A DNA stretch of 64,000 bases from Didymodactylos carnosus (Eukaryota > Rotifera > Eurotatoria > Philodinida > Philodinidae): positions 1 through 64,000 of the forward strand of contig CAJNOQ010000079.1 in the NCBI GenBank assembly GCA_905250885.1. The letters run 5' to 3'. The notes under the pieces are model-generated. The model had not been told where the DNA came from. It worked only from the letters and a program-made list of their open reading frames with translations, and did not search any database. Each line of letters opens with the position of its first letter. Position 1 is the first letter of the stretch. The translations under genes and the position numbers were made by a program. Below, piece by piece: positions 10,906-23,766 of the stretch.

Positions 10906-11978
10906 TTGTGTACTGAGCTGTTTTGGGATATTTTCCATTACCTTGAAGTGGCAGATATCTATGTTTCTTTGTACAGGTTAAACTATCGAATCAATTTAAT
11001 AATACATCACATTCCATCTCTACACTTTGATCATCTAGCATTTGTATCATCAAAATATTCCAATTACTTAGCTACTATAGTCGATCGTGTCGTTTCATTA
11101 AATGTTATTGATGCTACTGATTCACTACCATTGACACGTTTCTATGTACTTCAATCACTTACAATCAGCAACATGCAACATAACGATTTAAAATTTATAC
11201 TGTTAAACATTTATGAGTCGAATACATTGAAAGCACTAACCGTCTCATTGAATTATTCAGTTGCAAGATATTGAAGATATATATGGTATGATTATATGTA
11301 ATAAGCTTCCAGAAACGTTGAAAACATATCAAATAATTAATAATGTTAAACCAATAGAATTAATAACATTTACGCAGGTATGGACCGCTGGACAATCAAT
11401 CGAATATTTATATCTAAAATCGTGTTCTTCCAATTCTAAGTGCAAATTCGGACACTGTCAGTTTATTTCGTCTGTTCTCATATATGCCTAATTTAAAATC
11501 TGCTGAAATTCTTCCGTTTCTAAATCATAGACTGAGGTTACTGGCTAAAATCAATCCGCAATCAATATCGATGACAAGCATAAAAAAGTTTCATAGCACT
11601 TGTGCTGTATTTTCAATGGACTTTGTCGATCTTCTGCTCTCCATCATGCCACACTTAACAGTATTACGTCTTAAGTGTCTTTCGAAAGATGAAAATATAA
11701 CCGATGCTTGGCAATGGGAACAAATAATATTAAGACGAATACCACGATTAAAAAACGTCATTTTAGATATTAATATGCTATGTCATTCCGCAAAAAATGG
11801 TCGTTTTCTCCGGATCAGAAAACGAAGAGATGAAGGATTTCGAACCGATTTTTGGTTGAATCGAAACTGGTTTGTCTCTTTACACATGATACAACATTGT
11901 ATCCGATTATTTGTATGGACGTCAAAGCGAGATTGCGACAAAAGTAGTAGAGAGGAGGCTAATTTGTGCAGTAGTTAA
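10906..11978 (+). pseudogene. Frameshifted F-box-like protein gene
   Basis: One protein family signature runs through three successive frames (10906-11274, 11261-11491, 11484-11978). The start, TELFWDIFHYLEVADIYVSLYR, resembles an F-box-like helix pair. The middle has IEDIYGMIICNKLPETLKTY, and the end has YMPNLKSAEI, FSMDFVDLLLSIMPHLTVL, DAWQWEQIIL and a final FWLNRNWFVSLHM. The leucine-rich MPHLTVLRLK-type units suggest a repeat scaffold as in F-box/LRR proteins that recruit substrates to SCF ubiquitin ligases. Two shifts (about 11250 and 11440) and the lack of an ATG before TELFW argue for a pseudogene; sequencing errors or unusual splicing are less likely. From memory, closely similar proteins form a large family in bdelloid rotifers, which I used as a hint for the organism. 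Confidence 0.7.
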
Positions 11979-12411
11979 TGTACAAAATGGATAGTCTTGT
12001 GGCTGCATTATGATGGCCACTGGTGTGTTTCATATATAATGTATATGGTTACTTGGTCCTGATTTCAGGGTTTTGATTTTGCCTTTTGCTGTACGGAAAC
12101 TAAATAATTTTCATATCCATAGTAATAATAATTATTTTATGGTTGAAAGTTTCTTGTGTTTGTTAAATAGAACGTTTTTGTTCATGATTGATATATTGAT
12201 GTAATAAATAAGTACGAAGAATACCATCAACCTGTAATTCGAAATTAAATTATTTACAATTCAGCCTGAACTACATACATGATAATAGAGACCAGGCCGT
12301 TTTGTACCAGTTCATATATTTATCTTGAAGAGAACAGGAGTGTCAGTTCCAATTTTTGTCAAAGAAGGAATCCAGAGTCAGATGTTAGTCTCGATAATTG
12401 TAGCTAAAGGT

Positions 12412-13078
12412 TGGCGCAGTTCTCAGTGCGAATGTTTTGTTAAAAGACAAAGTTTTATGTGTTTTGTCCGTAGGAGAAATCCGTATTTTGTTTTTTAAAA
12501 CTTTTGTGGCTAATAAACGTGAAAACTGGTCAGATCAGCGGATAGAGAACTCGAAAGTGTATCACAGTTGTCAGAGCGAATCAGGCGTGTAACCAGTATC
12601 AAAAATGCGATACCGGAACCGGTCACCGGTATACAAACTTCGTACAGGTACCGGCTTGTCTTGATCATATTTTGCCTAAATAATTCGTTGCCCTTGGTTT
12701 TCTTTACTTCTCATTTTATGTTATCAAAGGGATAGATTAATCTTTCCACTTTGATTATGTATAGCTGATTTTTCACACGCTTTTTTGTACGAAAACAGCA
12801 ATCCAATTCAATCTTTTAAATTAAGAAGTTTGCATAAGTCGAGAAAGCTTTAGTAATTGGAATGAAATTTTAGTGGAAGAAATATGTCACAGATGAACTG
12901 AATTTACACGATGTTTTTTGAAAAAAATCGTATCATACCGCAAAATACCAGAAATACCGGTCGACCGATTATACTTCATACTAATGACGGTATGCCGGTC
13001 GGCGACCGATATTATTGCGATACGATTGCACCTCTGAAGTGAATGTTTATGGGAAATAGTCGAATCTGTATACATTAA
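12412..13078. repeat. Second copy of the dispersed repeat, split by a hAT insertion
   Basis: 12412-12581 matches 5202-5395 almost base for base (GAATGTTTTGTTAAAAGACA, then the GTCCGTAGGAGAAATCCG block, then CAGCGGATAGAGAACTCGAA). The match resumes at 13037-13075 (GTGAATGTTT...AATAGTCGAATCTG), as at 5392-5423. The 455 bp between are a hAT-like element. A short segment present at 5368-5380 is missing here. Confidence 0.8.
12574..13044. mobile_element. hAT-like miniature element, 455 bp
   Basis: Element 12582-13036 begins CAGGCGTGTAACCAGTATC and ends GATACGATTGCACCTCTG, imperfect inverted repeats of the CAGxxxTGxAAxC kind used by hAT transposons. The flanks GAGCGAAT and AAGTGAAT each differ by one base from GAGTGAAT, the sequence found at the uninterrupted copy near 5391. 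This gives a decayed 8-bp duplication, the hAT length. Inside both ends are clusters of ACCGGT/TACCGG words that stand out against the AT-rich surroundings. No transposase is encoded, so the element is non-autonomous. Confidence 0.82.
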
Positions 13079-13079
13079 C

Positions 13080-13925
13080 CTGTATACAGGTTAATGTATT
13101 ATACCGCTATAATATCTAACACATTATAACGTTATAAATTTATAGCATTACAATGCATTAACCAACTGTTCTAGCGCTGTAACGCTATACGTGACAGTGA
13201 TAGTAAGTGTGCTGTGAGAAGTTTATGTCCCAAATCAGTAACGTATATGTATGATATAGTTGAAGTAATTTTTCCCGGACCAACTTTTCGAGAGGAATCG
13301 ATTGGCAGTCTCAGAATTTTATGGAAATGTGTCCTTTATGAGAAAACCATGTGTTTTCGTTTTGGATATTGTCTAACTCGGTGTAACGCATTAATACCTA
13401 TCGTGTTACACCGAGTTCCATTATCTTATCTCATTGCAATGAGATAGAAAAGAATAATGCATTGTACCCTACTTGATATTAACTTGTTATAATACTATAT
13501 GCATTATCTAATGAGTTATAACGCTATAAAAGATTTTTCCAAATTTATGGCATTATAATTAGATAAAACATCTAAGGTATTATAACACATTAATTTCTGA
13601 CGCATTATATTGAAGTAGAAAACTCAAACGTGTTATAATACATTAGAATCTAACTTATTATAAGGCGGTAGACAAATCTAATTGCACTGTAAAGAGATAA
13701 AAAATTTAAACGCATTATAATGCTATAAATTTATAGAGTAGCAATGCAATGAAAATTTTTATCCAGTTTCAACGCCATAATTTCCTGAAAAATAACTTTG
13801 CAACGCGTTATAGCACGACGGATTGCGTTGTAATGAGATAAATCTATAGCGTTGTAATACCATAATTTAAGAAAAAGCACGTTTTATAGCGTTATAACGC
13901 TATAAATAGGGATAAAAAGATCCTG
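13080..13925. repeat. Region dense in TTATAACG / CATTATAA words
   Basis: Over about 850 bp the words CATTATAA, GTTATAACG, GCTATAAA and their complements recur many times at irregular spacing. Many are near-palindromic (TTATAACGCTATAA-like). A 13-bp inverted repeat (13375-13387 and 13405-13417) and a perfect 20-bp palindrome (13427-13446) lie within. The open frame 13214-13447 overlaps these and is not credible as a gene. It could be a decayed satellite or a transposon-end array. Confidence 0.6.
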
Positions 13926-16860
13926 TGGGAATGTATGGAGACATGTTTATCAATTTCTTTGACGTAAAATTAGGACTTCATTAATTCCATGAAATAGCAA
14001 CGTGTAGAATATAATAGTCATATTCAAACAGAAAATATTAAATTTATTCAGATAGTCATGTACACTCAATTAAACTCGCAAAGAAAGACTTGCAGATGGT
14101 GTTTTCAAAAAAAGTAACATTTCAAATGAAAAATAACAATATCTACCTCTTCATATTTTCTGTGTTAAACATTACTACAACCTCAAACGCCTTGAATGTG
14201 CAGGAGAAATCTTAGGAATGGTAAGAATATTTTATAATGATCAAAATAAATTTGAAATGATTGCCTGTTGAATCTACTAAATTTGTTAATACATATCCTT
14301 AAGGTTTAGACATAATAAAATATGATTTTTTTCACTGATATTCTCTGTGAGATGCAAACAAGTAAAATCTACATAGAATTATTTTTAACTCTAAATATAA
14401 AGTCACTCAATATTATACCGAGTAGTTTGTTAGTTTCAATAAAAAATACTTCTATTTTCAGAAGTGTGCGTGCATTCAGTTTCCTTATCTTTACGAATGC
14501 ACATCCTGCAAATGTTTGTTCATAAACGATCATGTAACATTCACACATGCACTTCCTACAACTTATATCTGTCGAACTGCTGCTCTTGAACGAGCTTGTG
14601 AGTTCTTTTTGTCAAAAGAACTATTATCACTCAGTTGCATATCGTTAAGTAGTAACGGTGAAATATTCATCATAAAAAACAACTTTGTTTTATTTGGCTT
14701 GTTATGAAATTATGTAGTCAAATATAAAATTTACTTTCTCACACACAGTTAACCAAAGCAGAGGATATGAATAATATATTTTAACTATAGAGCAATCCTT
14801 AATTCCTATATTTTGTTTGCTCTTTGAATTATGAACGTTGGATATATAATATATGTTAATTTTTCAATTTATCATTTCCTTTACCATTGTTTAAAAATTA
14901 AACTAAAAATTTGAAAACAACTTATTATTCTATTCTTTTATGTCAATCTTTTACCTCTTTGCAGATTAGTGGATGAGAAAACTTATTAGTAAAGTCTATA
15001 GAAATTTCAGTGCAATTATCATGTAAACATGTCTATGTTTCATGATGATCAAAACTATCACATTTTTATGCTGCAAAGAGTTGTTTTTTCTTGATATGTC
15101 AAACAATTAATCCTATCTCTTAGAACAACTGAAGGTATCGTTGTGCGAGATAGTTTTAATAAAACCCATTAAAGTTATTCTCATTTTCTTTTGTGTGCGT
15201 GTATGTTGAGTGGGACGGGGGAGGAACTGCCAATGTAATAAAATTAGTCAACATATTTCATCTTCAGTAATATATTGTGTTGTGCGTGTTCATAATAGAT
15301 AGGTAGAAAGAATTACAGGATATAAACAACAATGTCAATTTTCGTTTTTCCCTCTTTTAAAAACTTATTCTGTTCTAGAAAATCAATTGTTTTCGTACGA
15401 AGTATATAATTTTAAATCAGGATTGAATGTTTTCGATGGTGTGCTTGCTATTTTCAACTACAATTTAACTGATTAATTGAAAAAAACGATTGACTTTTCC
15501 GGAAATGCTTTAATGCATGTTGTTGTTTGTTCTGTTTTTCTTCTTCAATCTTATGGAGTTGAGTTCTCCGCAATCATCCATCCTTCACCTCATAAACCAT
15601 GTAATTGGAAACGATCATTTTATAATTTTTTTTCGGTTGTTGTTGTTTTTCAAAGTCTAGAATGACACCAAGGAAAAAATATTAGAAAATAATAAAAACT
15701 ATATATAGTCAACTGCGCTAGTCAGGAAGCATCCATGTTAAAAAATAAACGGATATGTGTGCGGATATAGACATTGATTTAGTTTAGAGGCTTCATCTAT
15801 ATAAAAGAAGATATACGTGGTTTTTTTGCTTCTATATTAGTAATAAATAACTTTCTCTTCTTTTCTGTTGTATTAAAAGATGTCATTTCACTTTATTACA
15901 CTTTCAAGCTGCAGTACAAATAAAGCTTCGTTACAATATACAAACAAATTCAATTAAATGTAAGTTTACATTCTAATTCAGAGTTATTCTAAGATCTAAG
16001 ATATCATACAATAGAAAACAATTTTTTTTATATTTTAAGAAATAAAAGTAGTCTCCATAAATACTAGACAAGAGTATTTTTGTTTGTTTTCTACCGTTCA
16101 TCCTTTTCCATTAAACATACTGTGTTCAAATCTGTACCTTATAGTGTTTATAAATAAAGAGAAAAGATTAAATGACTTGCTATTATGAATTTAGTCGATG
16201 CTTTGGGAAATAATGACGTTATAAATCATATACTAATGCAAATAAATATTTTTTTATTGCTTTCATGCGTGATCTTTTACAATGTAGTTGAACAACTATT
16301 GTGTCATGATTATGAAATAAGAGCATTCAGAGACTAAATTTTGGTACGTCACTTCAACGATATAAACATAATTGTGAATAGATTACCAAGTTTGATTTGA
16401 TTTCTGTTACTAATATTATTCATGATTTCTTTCCGTGAGTGTGGGTAGATTAGAAAAGAACAACTATTCAGTAATTTCCTGATTTACTATTTCTATTCAG
16501 TATATGGAACAATAAGTAGAGTAATATTGAACTGCTGGATAGGTAGGTTTGACGATAATTGGAAATTCAGCTAAAAATTGTGAATCTTTTTCTAATCAGA
16601 TATATAGTTCAAACTGGTAAAATATCAACGTGTGCTGTGCATTTCTTTAATAAAATAGACCTAAAATTTAACTGTATCACAGTTCCAAGTATACTAAGTT
16701 CGTGTTGTTGTTTTTTATTATAAAAGGGATATTTTATTTTCAAAGCTTTATTCGATGAATAAAGCTAATCTCGTTAATTATCTTTGCACATCAGGCGGAT
16801 AAACATTGATTTTTTATGAAAAAAGTAAATAAAACCTCGTTTTTTTTCTTTAATTTATAG
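13926..16860. other. Intergenic, upstream of the synaptotagmin-like gene
   Basis: About 2.9 kb of AT-rich DNA without a supported gene. Short frames (14322-14525, 14516-14707, 15477-15665) have no domain or splice support. The 3' part must contain the promoter and any 5' UTR of the gene starting at 16861. A TTTCTTTAATTTATAG tract abuts that ATG exactly like a splice acceptor, so an upstream non-coding exon is likely in this interval. Confidence 0.4.
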
Positions 16861-18969
16861 ATGTCCTCTTCTGTTCTAGATCTTGGTATGGCATCATTTT
16901 TTCGTCGTATGTCATCGATTGTAAAACAAACACATAAAAATAAATCGACTGATAATATAACACATGATGAAGAATCTAATGCTGACGATAGTTCACCAAC
17001 AATTTTGAGGAAACAAATAAAAAATGTAGATTTATCGCCAAAACATTTATCGTTATCCAAAGAGCAACATTTTCAACAATTACGAAAACGACGATGTAGT
17101 GCACCGGTTCTCATGTTACGTCGTCGAGTCGACGCATTAGCAACGTGTGATGAAGATGATGAAATAAATTCATCAAGAAATACTTATGTCGATGCAAATA
17201 TAAGATTATCGTTAGAGCAAATGCTGCTACAAGGCAAAACACAGCACATGCTTTATCATCAAACTAAGTCTGGTAAGTATGCAAAAATGTTTATACCTGA
17301 TAAGTAGTTAGATGTATAATGAATTAGAATCAAGATAATGTATGTGAACTTAGCTTACAAATTGCATATGAACAGTAAATTTGTAAAGCTTCAGCACACC
17401 ATATCGTCATAAATAAAATGGGAAGCATTGACGGAGTTTATCCCGTCACTGTTTCTGATCTTCGGTATGAACCGTAGGCATTTTAGTGAAAATCATCCGA
17501 ACTAATATAAACCAAAAGTAAAATTTTTCCACCATAAGAAGTTTTTCAGAGTAGTGTTTATTCTATTAATTGTCTCAGCTTTTGACTTATCTTGAATAGA
17601 ATGTTTGTTTGTAATAGAGACTCTTTTACAGGGCAGTATTGATGATTCCTAGTAATCTGATTTGAAAAAATAGAAGATTTATGTTTTTCTCCACGAGTTC
17701 ACAATATTTCAGACTTTTTTTGTTTTTCATAAGCTGGTATTAGTAGAAATGGAGTATTTATGTTATAGATAAAAAACATTATAATATGTCAGTATTTTTA
17801 TAGTAAAAAAGTTGAAAATACATTTTTTACTGTAACATCTGTTATATGAGAACAATGGCATCCTTAGAGTTTACAGCGGCATAATTCTGTGGTAAACATT
17901 ATCAAACAACTATGATAAAAATTTTTAATCCTAAGGAATGTTTTCCTCTAGGATGATATACAAAACAAGATGGCCATTTTTACCCATTTTCTAAATGTCT
18001 AGGTTTTTCGAAATTGAATATCGCGTGACCGGAAAAAAGTTGCTAGCTGGAATAGTTAAATGCACTATTTGTTTTTCTGCTAGGAATTCAACTTGAAGAT
18101 CTACGATTTTCATTAAGATTCATCAAAATGTTTATACTTGAAATATCTTCGGTTCATATCAAAAATTTAAAACAACGATTGAACATTTTAACATTGTACT
18201 TGACTATCAATGACTCTTGAAAACATTATTCTCAAAGTAACTGACATACAATAAATATCATTGCATTTTAAATTTACAGATGATTCGGTTGAACTGGTAG
18301 ATTGTTTTATTCTAGTACACTTTAAAGAAAAATAGAGTTTCATAAGAAATTTATGTTATTATAAGATTTTTTATACGAAGTTATTAAAATACTATTTTAT
18401 CTTAGCGCCTTTTCCTTTTGAAGAACAAAGATGAGACGAAGCGAAACAACTACCTATGATTGAAGAGAAACCTAACATAAAATCTAAAACTGTTAATTAA
18501 AAAATGAAGGAAATGTTTTCGAATCACAGGAGAAGGTGATCTAAACATGGTAATAATCAAGTACCAATTATATGAACGCATTTTTCTTATATATAATTGA
18601 GAATGGATTCATTTTTTTGTATAATTTATTCTTCATCTATGAATGAAAAATAATTGAGAATATTTCAAAAAAGAAAAAGATGTTTCGTTAAAAATAGACA
18701 GATATAAATATGTTATTCGACTATTTTTATTTTACTCTAGTTTTTATACAAGTAGTTTTAGAGTTTATAATTTGATTGAAGTTTTATTCTTTTTAAAATA
18801 CAAGTGGATAAATTGCAAATTAAAAACTATAGATTTGAGATCGAACGGAAACAAATGATGATCTCTATATCATCGAAATACAGTCTCTTCTTAACAAAGT
18901 TCTAATAAATAGTGTTTCTAGCTAGTTATTTACGCTTGTTAAAATTGCTCATTAATTCACACTCTCCTC

Positions 18970-19000
<31 letters not shown>

Positions 19001-22000
19001 GCTCTGTCCTATGCCCTAAAGATAAATCAATTTCAACATTTCTTCTCCATATTTTAATTTATATACACCGGAATTCATGATTTTCTCTATAACAGACTAG
19101 CTTATAGTATAGTTAACATTTCTTTTTACTTTCGATTAAATTTCATTGAAAAATGTTCACCGTTATTTAATGACATATTATTAAGGCAGGGAAAAAAAAG
19201 TTCAAGAAAGAGAGTGGGTGAGAGAAAGAAATAGTTTCCACCATGCATAGTCAAATGTATCTATCTTTATGAAAAAAAAAAAAAAAGAAATAATTTTTTC
19301 ACACTTCAATTTTTTTGGAATGCATATAATAGTATGTACTTTATTTTTATGTTTGCCACTTCTTTCGTTCATTTTGTTTTTGTTCTCTTATTATAATGTT
19401 AAGAACTTAAATATAAACTTTTGAACAATAATAACCTACATAAAACAACAATAAAAAGGTAGAAGAGTGTATCATATCATTATTTAAAATAATCTTCTAC
19501 CTGACAAATAAATAATATTTATAAACAGATATAACGACCTATACCATTGATTTTCATTCATTTATTTATTAATCCAGTAGAAAGAATCAATTTGTGGTAT
19601 GATATAAAAACTCAAAAAAATAGTTTACATGAATTTTATTTATTTATTTTTATAAAAAAAACAAAAAAACATTCAATTTATCAAAACATATATATAATGG
19701 CAAAATTTGGCTCGTTTTTTCGACGTATATTCTCATCTTTTTCATCGGATGATAACAACAATAAAAATAATAATAATAACAATAATAATGACGACAACAA
19801 TGATGTTCAAATGGTTAATAAAAAAATTCAATCAGAATGTGGTAGTTCGATGATTGAAACAAATTCTAATCATAGTTGTGATGTAATTATTATACCATCG
19901 ACCAATAATCGAATTGGAAAACAACTAACCATACAAGATAATATTTCAAATAATTCAAACTATCTTTCCTCATCACTAAGTATTCATAAAAATTCATGTC
20001 GTCGTTTAAGTGTACCAAATATTACATCACCATCATCAAATGATATTAAAAATCAATTATTAACATCACTTCATCGTTTATCATTATCTTCTCCATCGAA
20101 AAATGTTCTTTCATCAACAGCGATTAGTGGAACAACTTCACCATCTACAAGTTCAATTGCATTATCAAATAGTAATATGTCATCAATCGAGTTTAAAACT
20201 GGTATGAAATTATAATTTTATGTTTAGTTATAATTTAAAGACTAATTAGTTAATTAGACTATCATTCAATTCATTCATCATTTTCGTTTTATAAAAAAGA
20301 AAAAAAAAGAAGAAGGATTATGAGAAAATAAAAATTTTATTCTTTAAAAAAATATTGGATAAACTCTGTGTATAAAAATTTAACTTTTTTTTTCAAACAG
20401 TATCAATCATATTCCATTGAAATTAAAAATGGAAAAAATTTTCCTTTTCAGTAATCAAACATTGTAGGAGTTTTTTAATTACGAGGTTTTAAATATGAGA
20501 CTAATATTTTACTAATGCATATTTTATGCTGAATAATCAATAAGATTCAGTCTGTTAAATTCCGGATGTATTATAACGCTCGAATCAAAGCTCTTTTTAG
20601 CCAGTAACACAGAGTTGTATTAAAAAAATAAGTTTATTTTAGAAAGAAAATTTCTTTTATTTTTTTGAGCATGAAAACAGGTTAAAAAATTGTTCGTATT
20701 CCATAACAAAATCTGTTTTTTTTTTTGTTTTTTTTTGTTTTTTAGATAAAAATACTAGATGCTTTTAAAATATAGAGATTAACAGAATGAATGAATAAGA
20801 GCTTGCCATCAAATTAAATCGTATCTCATATGTTCTCTTCAATTTGAGTAAATCAAATGAAAACTGATTATATTTATATTGAAAAAACTTTTTCTCTATT
20901 AGTTTTTCTTCTTTTTTTCTTTTTCTTTTTCTCTTCATCTAGAAGTTTTGTTTTCTCTATAGAAAAGAATTAGTTTATCTCTGTCGATTTACATCTTTGT
21001 CAAAGAAAAACATAATTTACTTCTCTATATGTTCCATCATACGTTAAGTGTTGTTTTTTGAATCCCTCTTTTGTGAAGATAGATGTTCTGCCTCTTCAAT
21101 TTCGTTTACATATTTTACAACTTATGGATATACTACTGCTTAGAAAAAATAAAAAAAAAAAAAATCTTATTAACCGAAATAGATCATGAGAGAATAAGAA
21201 AAAAGAAAAGAAAAGAAAAAAAGAAAAAAAAACGGAAATTACGCTTGATGTGTGGAAATAGTCTAGCGAATAGTGCGACAATCAAAAATCTACTAATATC
21301 GGAAAGTGTCTTTAAAATTTCTCTTTTTTTTTTCTTTTTTACGTTTCAAAGAAGAAGAAAAAAACGAAGTAAACAACAATCTAAAAGAAAATTTCATTTT
21401 CAAATAATGAAAACAAGACAAAATTTAATTTGATCGATTAATTTTACGTATTAGAAAAATATCTAGTGACACTGAGGCATTGGTTTTTCATTAAAAAAAA
21501 TAAAAAGAGAAGAAAAAAAATATTATAGTATATATAAGTTACACTGACAAAAGAAAAAAAATGTGATGACATGGAGGTAAAACTCATTTTATCCATTGCA
21601 TGATATTACTAATTAACAGAAAAATAGATAAATTTGTTAAAAAAATAACGAAAAACAAAAAGAAATAAATTTATTTTGATCTGAATTAATTTGACATTGT
21701 CCAGATATTCGATCACATAAAAAGAAATTTGAAGAAAATGTTCACTAATGATTCGTTCTCTTTTTTCATTCCATATGGGATAAGAAAGTATGTGTACTTT
21801 CAAATACCTCGTTCATTGTTTCTAGTGGTATGTAATAATGTTTCTTCATATTGTTTTCGATATCATTTACGTAATTTGATGTATGCTTCAAGTAAATGAC
21901 TTGTTTTCTTTCTCTCCGAAATACCAATCCTCTTAACTTTTTCAATAATACTTATAATAGGATAGAGAATCTTTGCTAATATTAATAGTTTTAAAGTTTT

Positions 22001-23728
22001 TCTTTTCTTCACTTTTGTTCTCTATCACACATGATTACATCACGGTTCGTCTTCTTGTATGATTAAATTGATAGTTTAACCTATACTTTCTTCTTTTCTT
22101 TTCTTTGTTTTTGTAAAATAATTTTACTTTTGTTTTTTATGAATATCAAAAAGCCAGAGTTTGATGAAAAAAGATTTTTTTCCATATACGATGACCATTT
22201 GTTCGGCTTTGACACCACATATGTAACATCAAGATAGTTGCATGACAATGTATCATTGAACATCTATTGATAAAGAAAATAGACTCATAACTTTTTTCAA
22301 CAAGAGAACGTCTGTTAGAGAAACATTCAGCTCATATGACAATGAATAATTAGAAAAATAGAAAGAACTTGTAACTGATGAAGAAACCCATCCAAGTGAT
22401 ACCTTCCGATTTTATTCGTTCATACGTCAATCGATAGAGGGTATCCAGCTAGTAAAAAACCTAAAAGGATTTTTTCCCATGACTTTTGAAGATCCGATTT
22501 TCTGGAAAATCAGTTTTTCAGAAACTCTAAAGAATAACCAAAGCCTTTCTTAATGAGACATAATTGTAGCCCGCAAATATCTGATTAAAATGAGACAACT
22601 TCTGGCTCTACACAATCTTTCTTTGCAAAGTTATAGAATTTACAAGAAAAGCCTTAAATTAATTTCTTCTTATTTCTGTAGCTTTGAGCTGGCAATTAGG
22701 GCTTTTCTTGTTAATTCTATAACTTTGCAAAGAAAGATCGTGTAGAGCTGGGAGATATTTCGTTTTAATCAGAAATTTGTGGTCTACAATCATGCATTAT
22801 TGAGAAAAGGTTTTGGTTATTTTTTAAAGTTTCTGAAAAACTGGTTTTCCAGAAAACCAGATCTTCAAGAGTCATGGGAAAAAATCCTTCTAGGATTTTT
22901 ACTAGTTCGATACCCTCTATCGATCGACGTATGAACGAACGAAATCGGAAGGTATCACTTGGATAGGTTTCCTCATGAGTAAACCATAGGCCAACTAGTG
23001 TAACTGTGCTTTTAGGTCTATTGAATGAAGAAAATTTTTTCTTTTTGTAGATATTTTAATCGTAATGAGTAAGCGTATTTTCTATTACGTATTAAACACT
23101 GGAACGTTCGGGGTAAAAAAAGAAGTAATTCATTAACGTTCATTAACTATTCTCTAACTTCTAATTATGCGTTTTTTGACGTTCTCTGTATAATAATTAA
23201 TTTAGTAAAAAAAAAGAAAATAAGAGAGTTATTCGCATTAAGTGTGAGATGCAGCTTATTATGTTTTTCATATAGACACCTAAACTAGCTGTATCTCTAT
23301 TATAATCAGATTTATTAATTATTTAAACTAATATAGATATGCATCTTTTTCCTTCTCATTTTCTCTTTTCGTTCTAAAAAATTTGATGTTGTTATGACAG
23401 ACTATGAACCTCCTTATTTTTGACCATACACACCATTATTGATTATGTGCGGTGAAGAAAAAAAGGATTGTTCCGATGACACTCTAGCTCTCTGCGTAAA
23501 AATAGAAAAAAATGAGTAAGAGAAAAAAACACTAACAAAACAAAAAACGGAAAAATAAAATCTAAAACTGAGAAAAACTCATCAAACAAAGAAGCGTAAC
23601 GTCACGTAGTCGTCATTTTTTTGAGTCTGATTGTGCGAACTGTGGTAGGCTATTGCTGTTGTTGTGTAGATAATTCTTTATGGATTCAGTGACACTGATA
23701 AAATTCAGACAAGTAAATACCTCTCTCA

Positions 23729-23766
<38 letters not shown>

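Noticed and set aside
13214-13447. 77-residue frame across the hairpin and palindrome
   Set aside because: Lies inside the word-array repeat; no start context or domain.
13080-13925. CRISPR-like array
   Set aside because: Words are short, spacing is irregular and no direct repeats of CRISPR length are present; the window is eukaryotic.
21083-21433. Lysine-rich 116-residue frame in the synaptotagmin-like intron
   Set aside because: Poly-A driven low-complexity translation, with no splice phase compatible with the gene.
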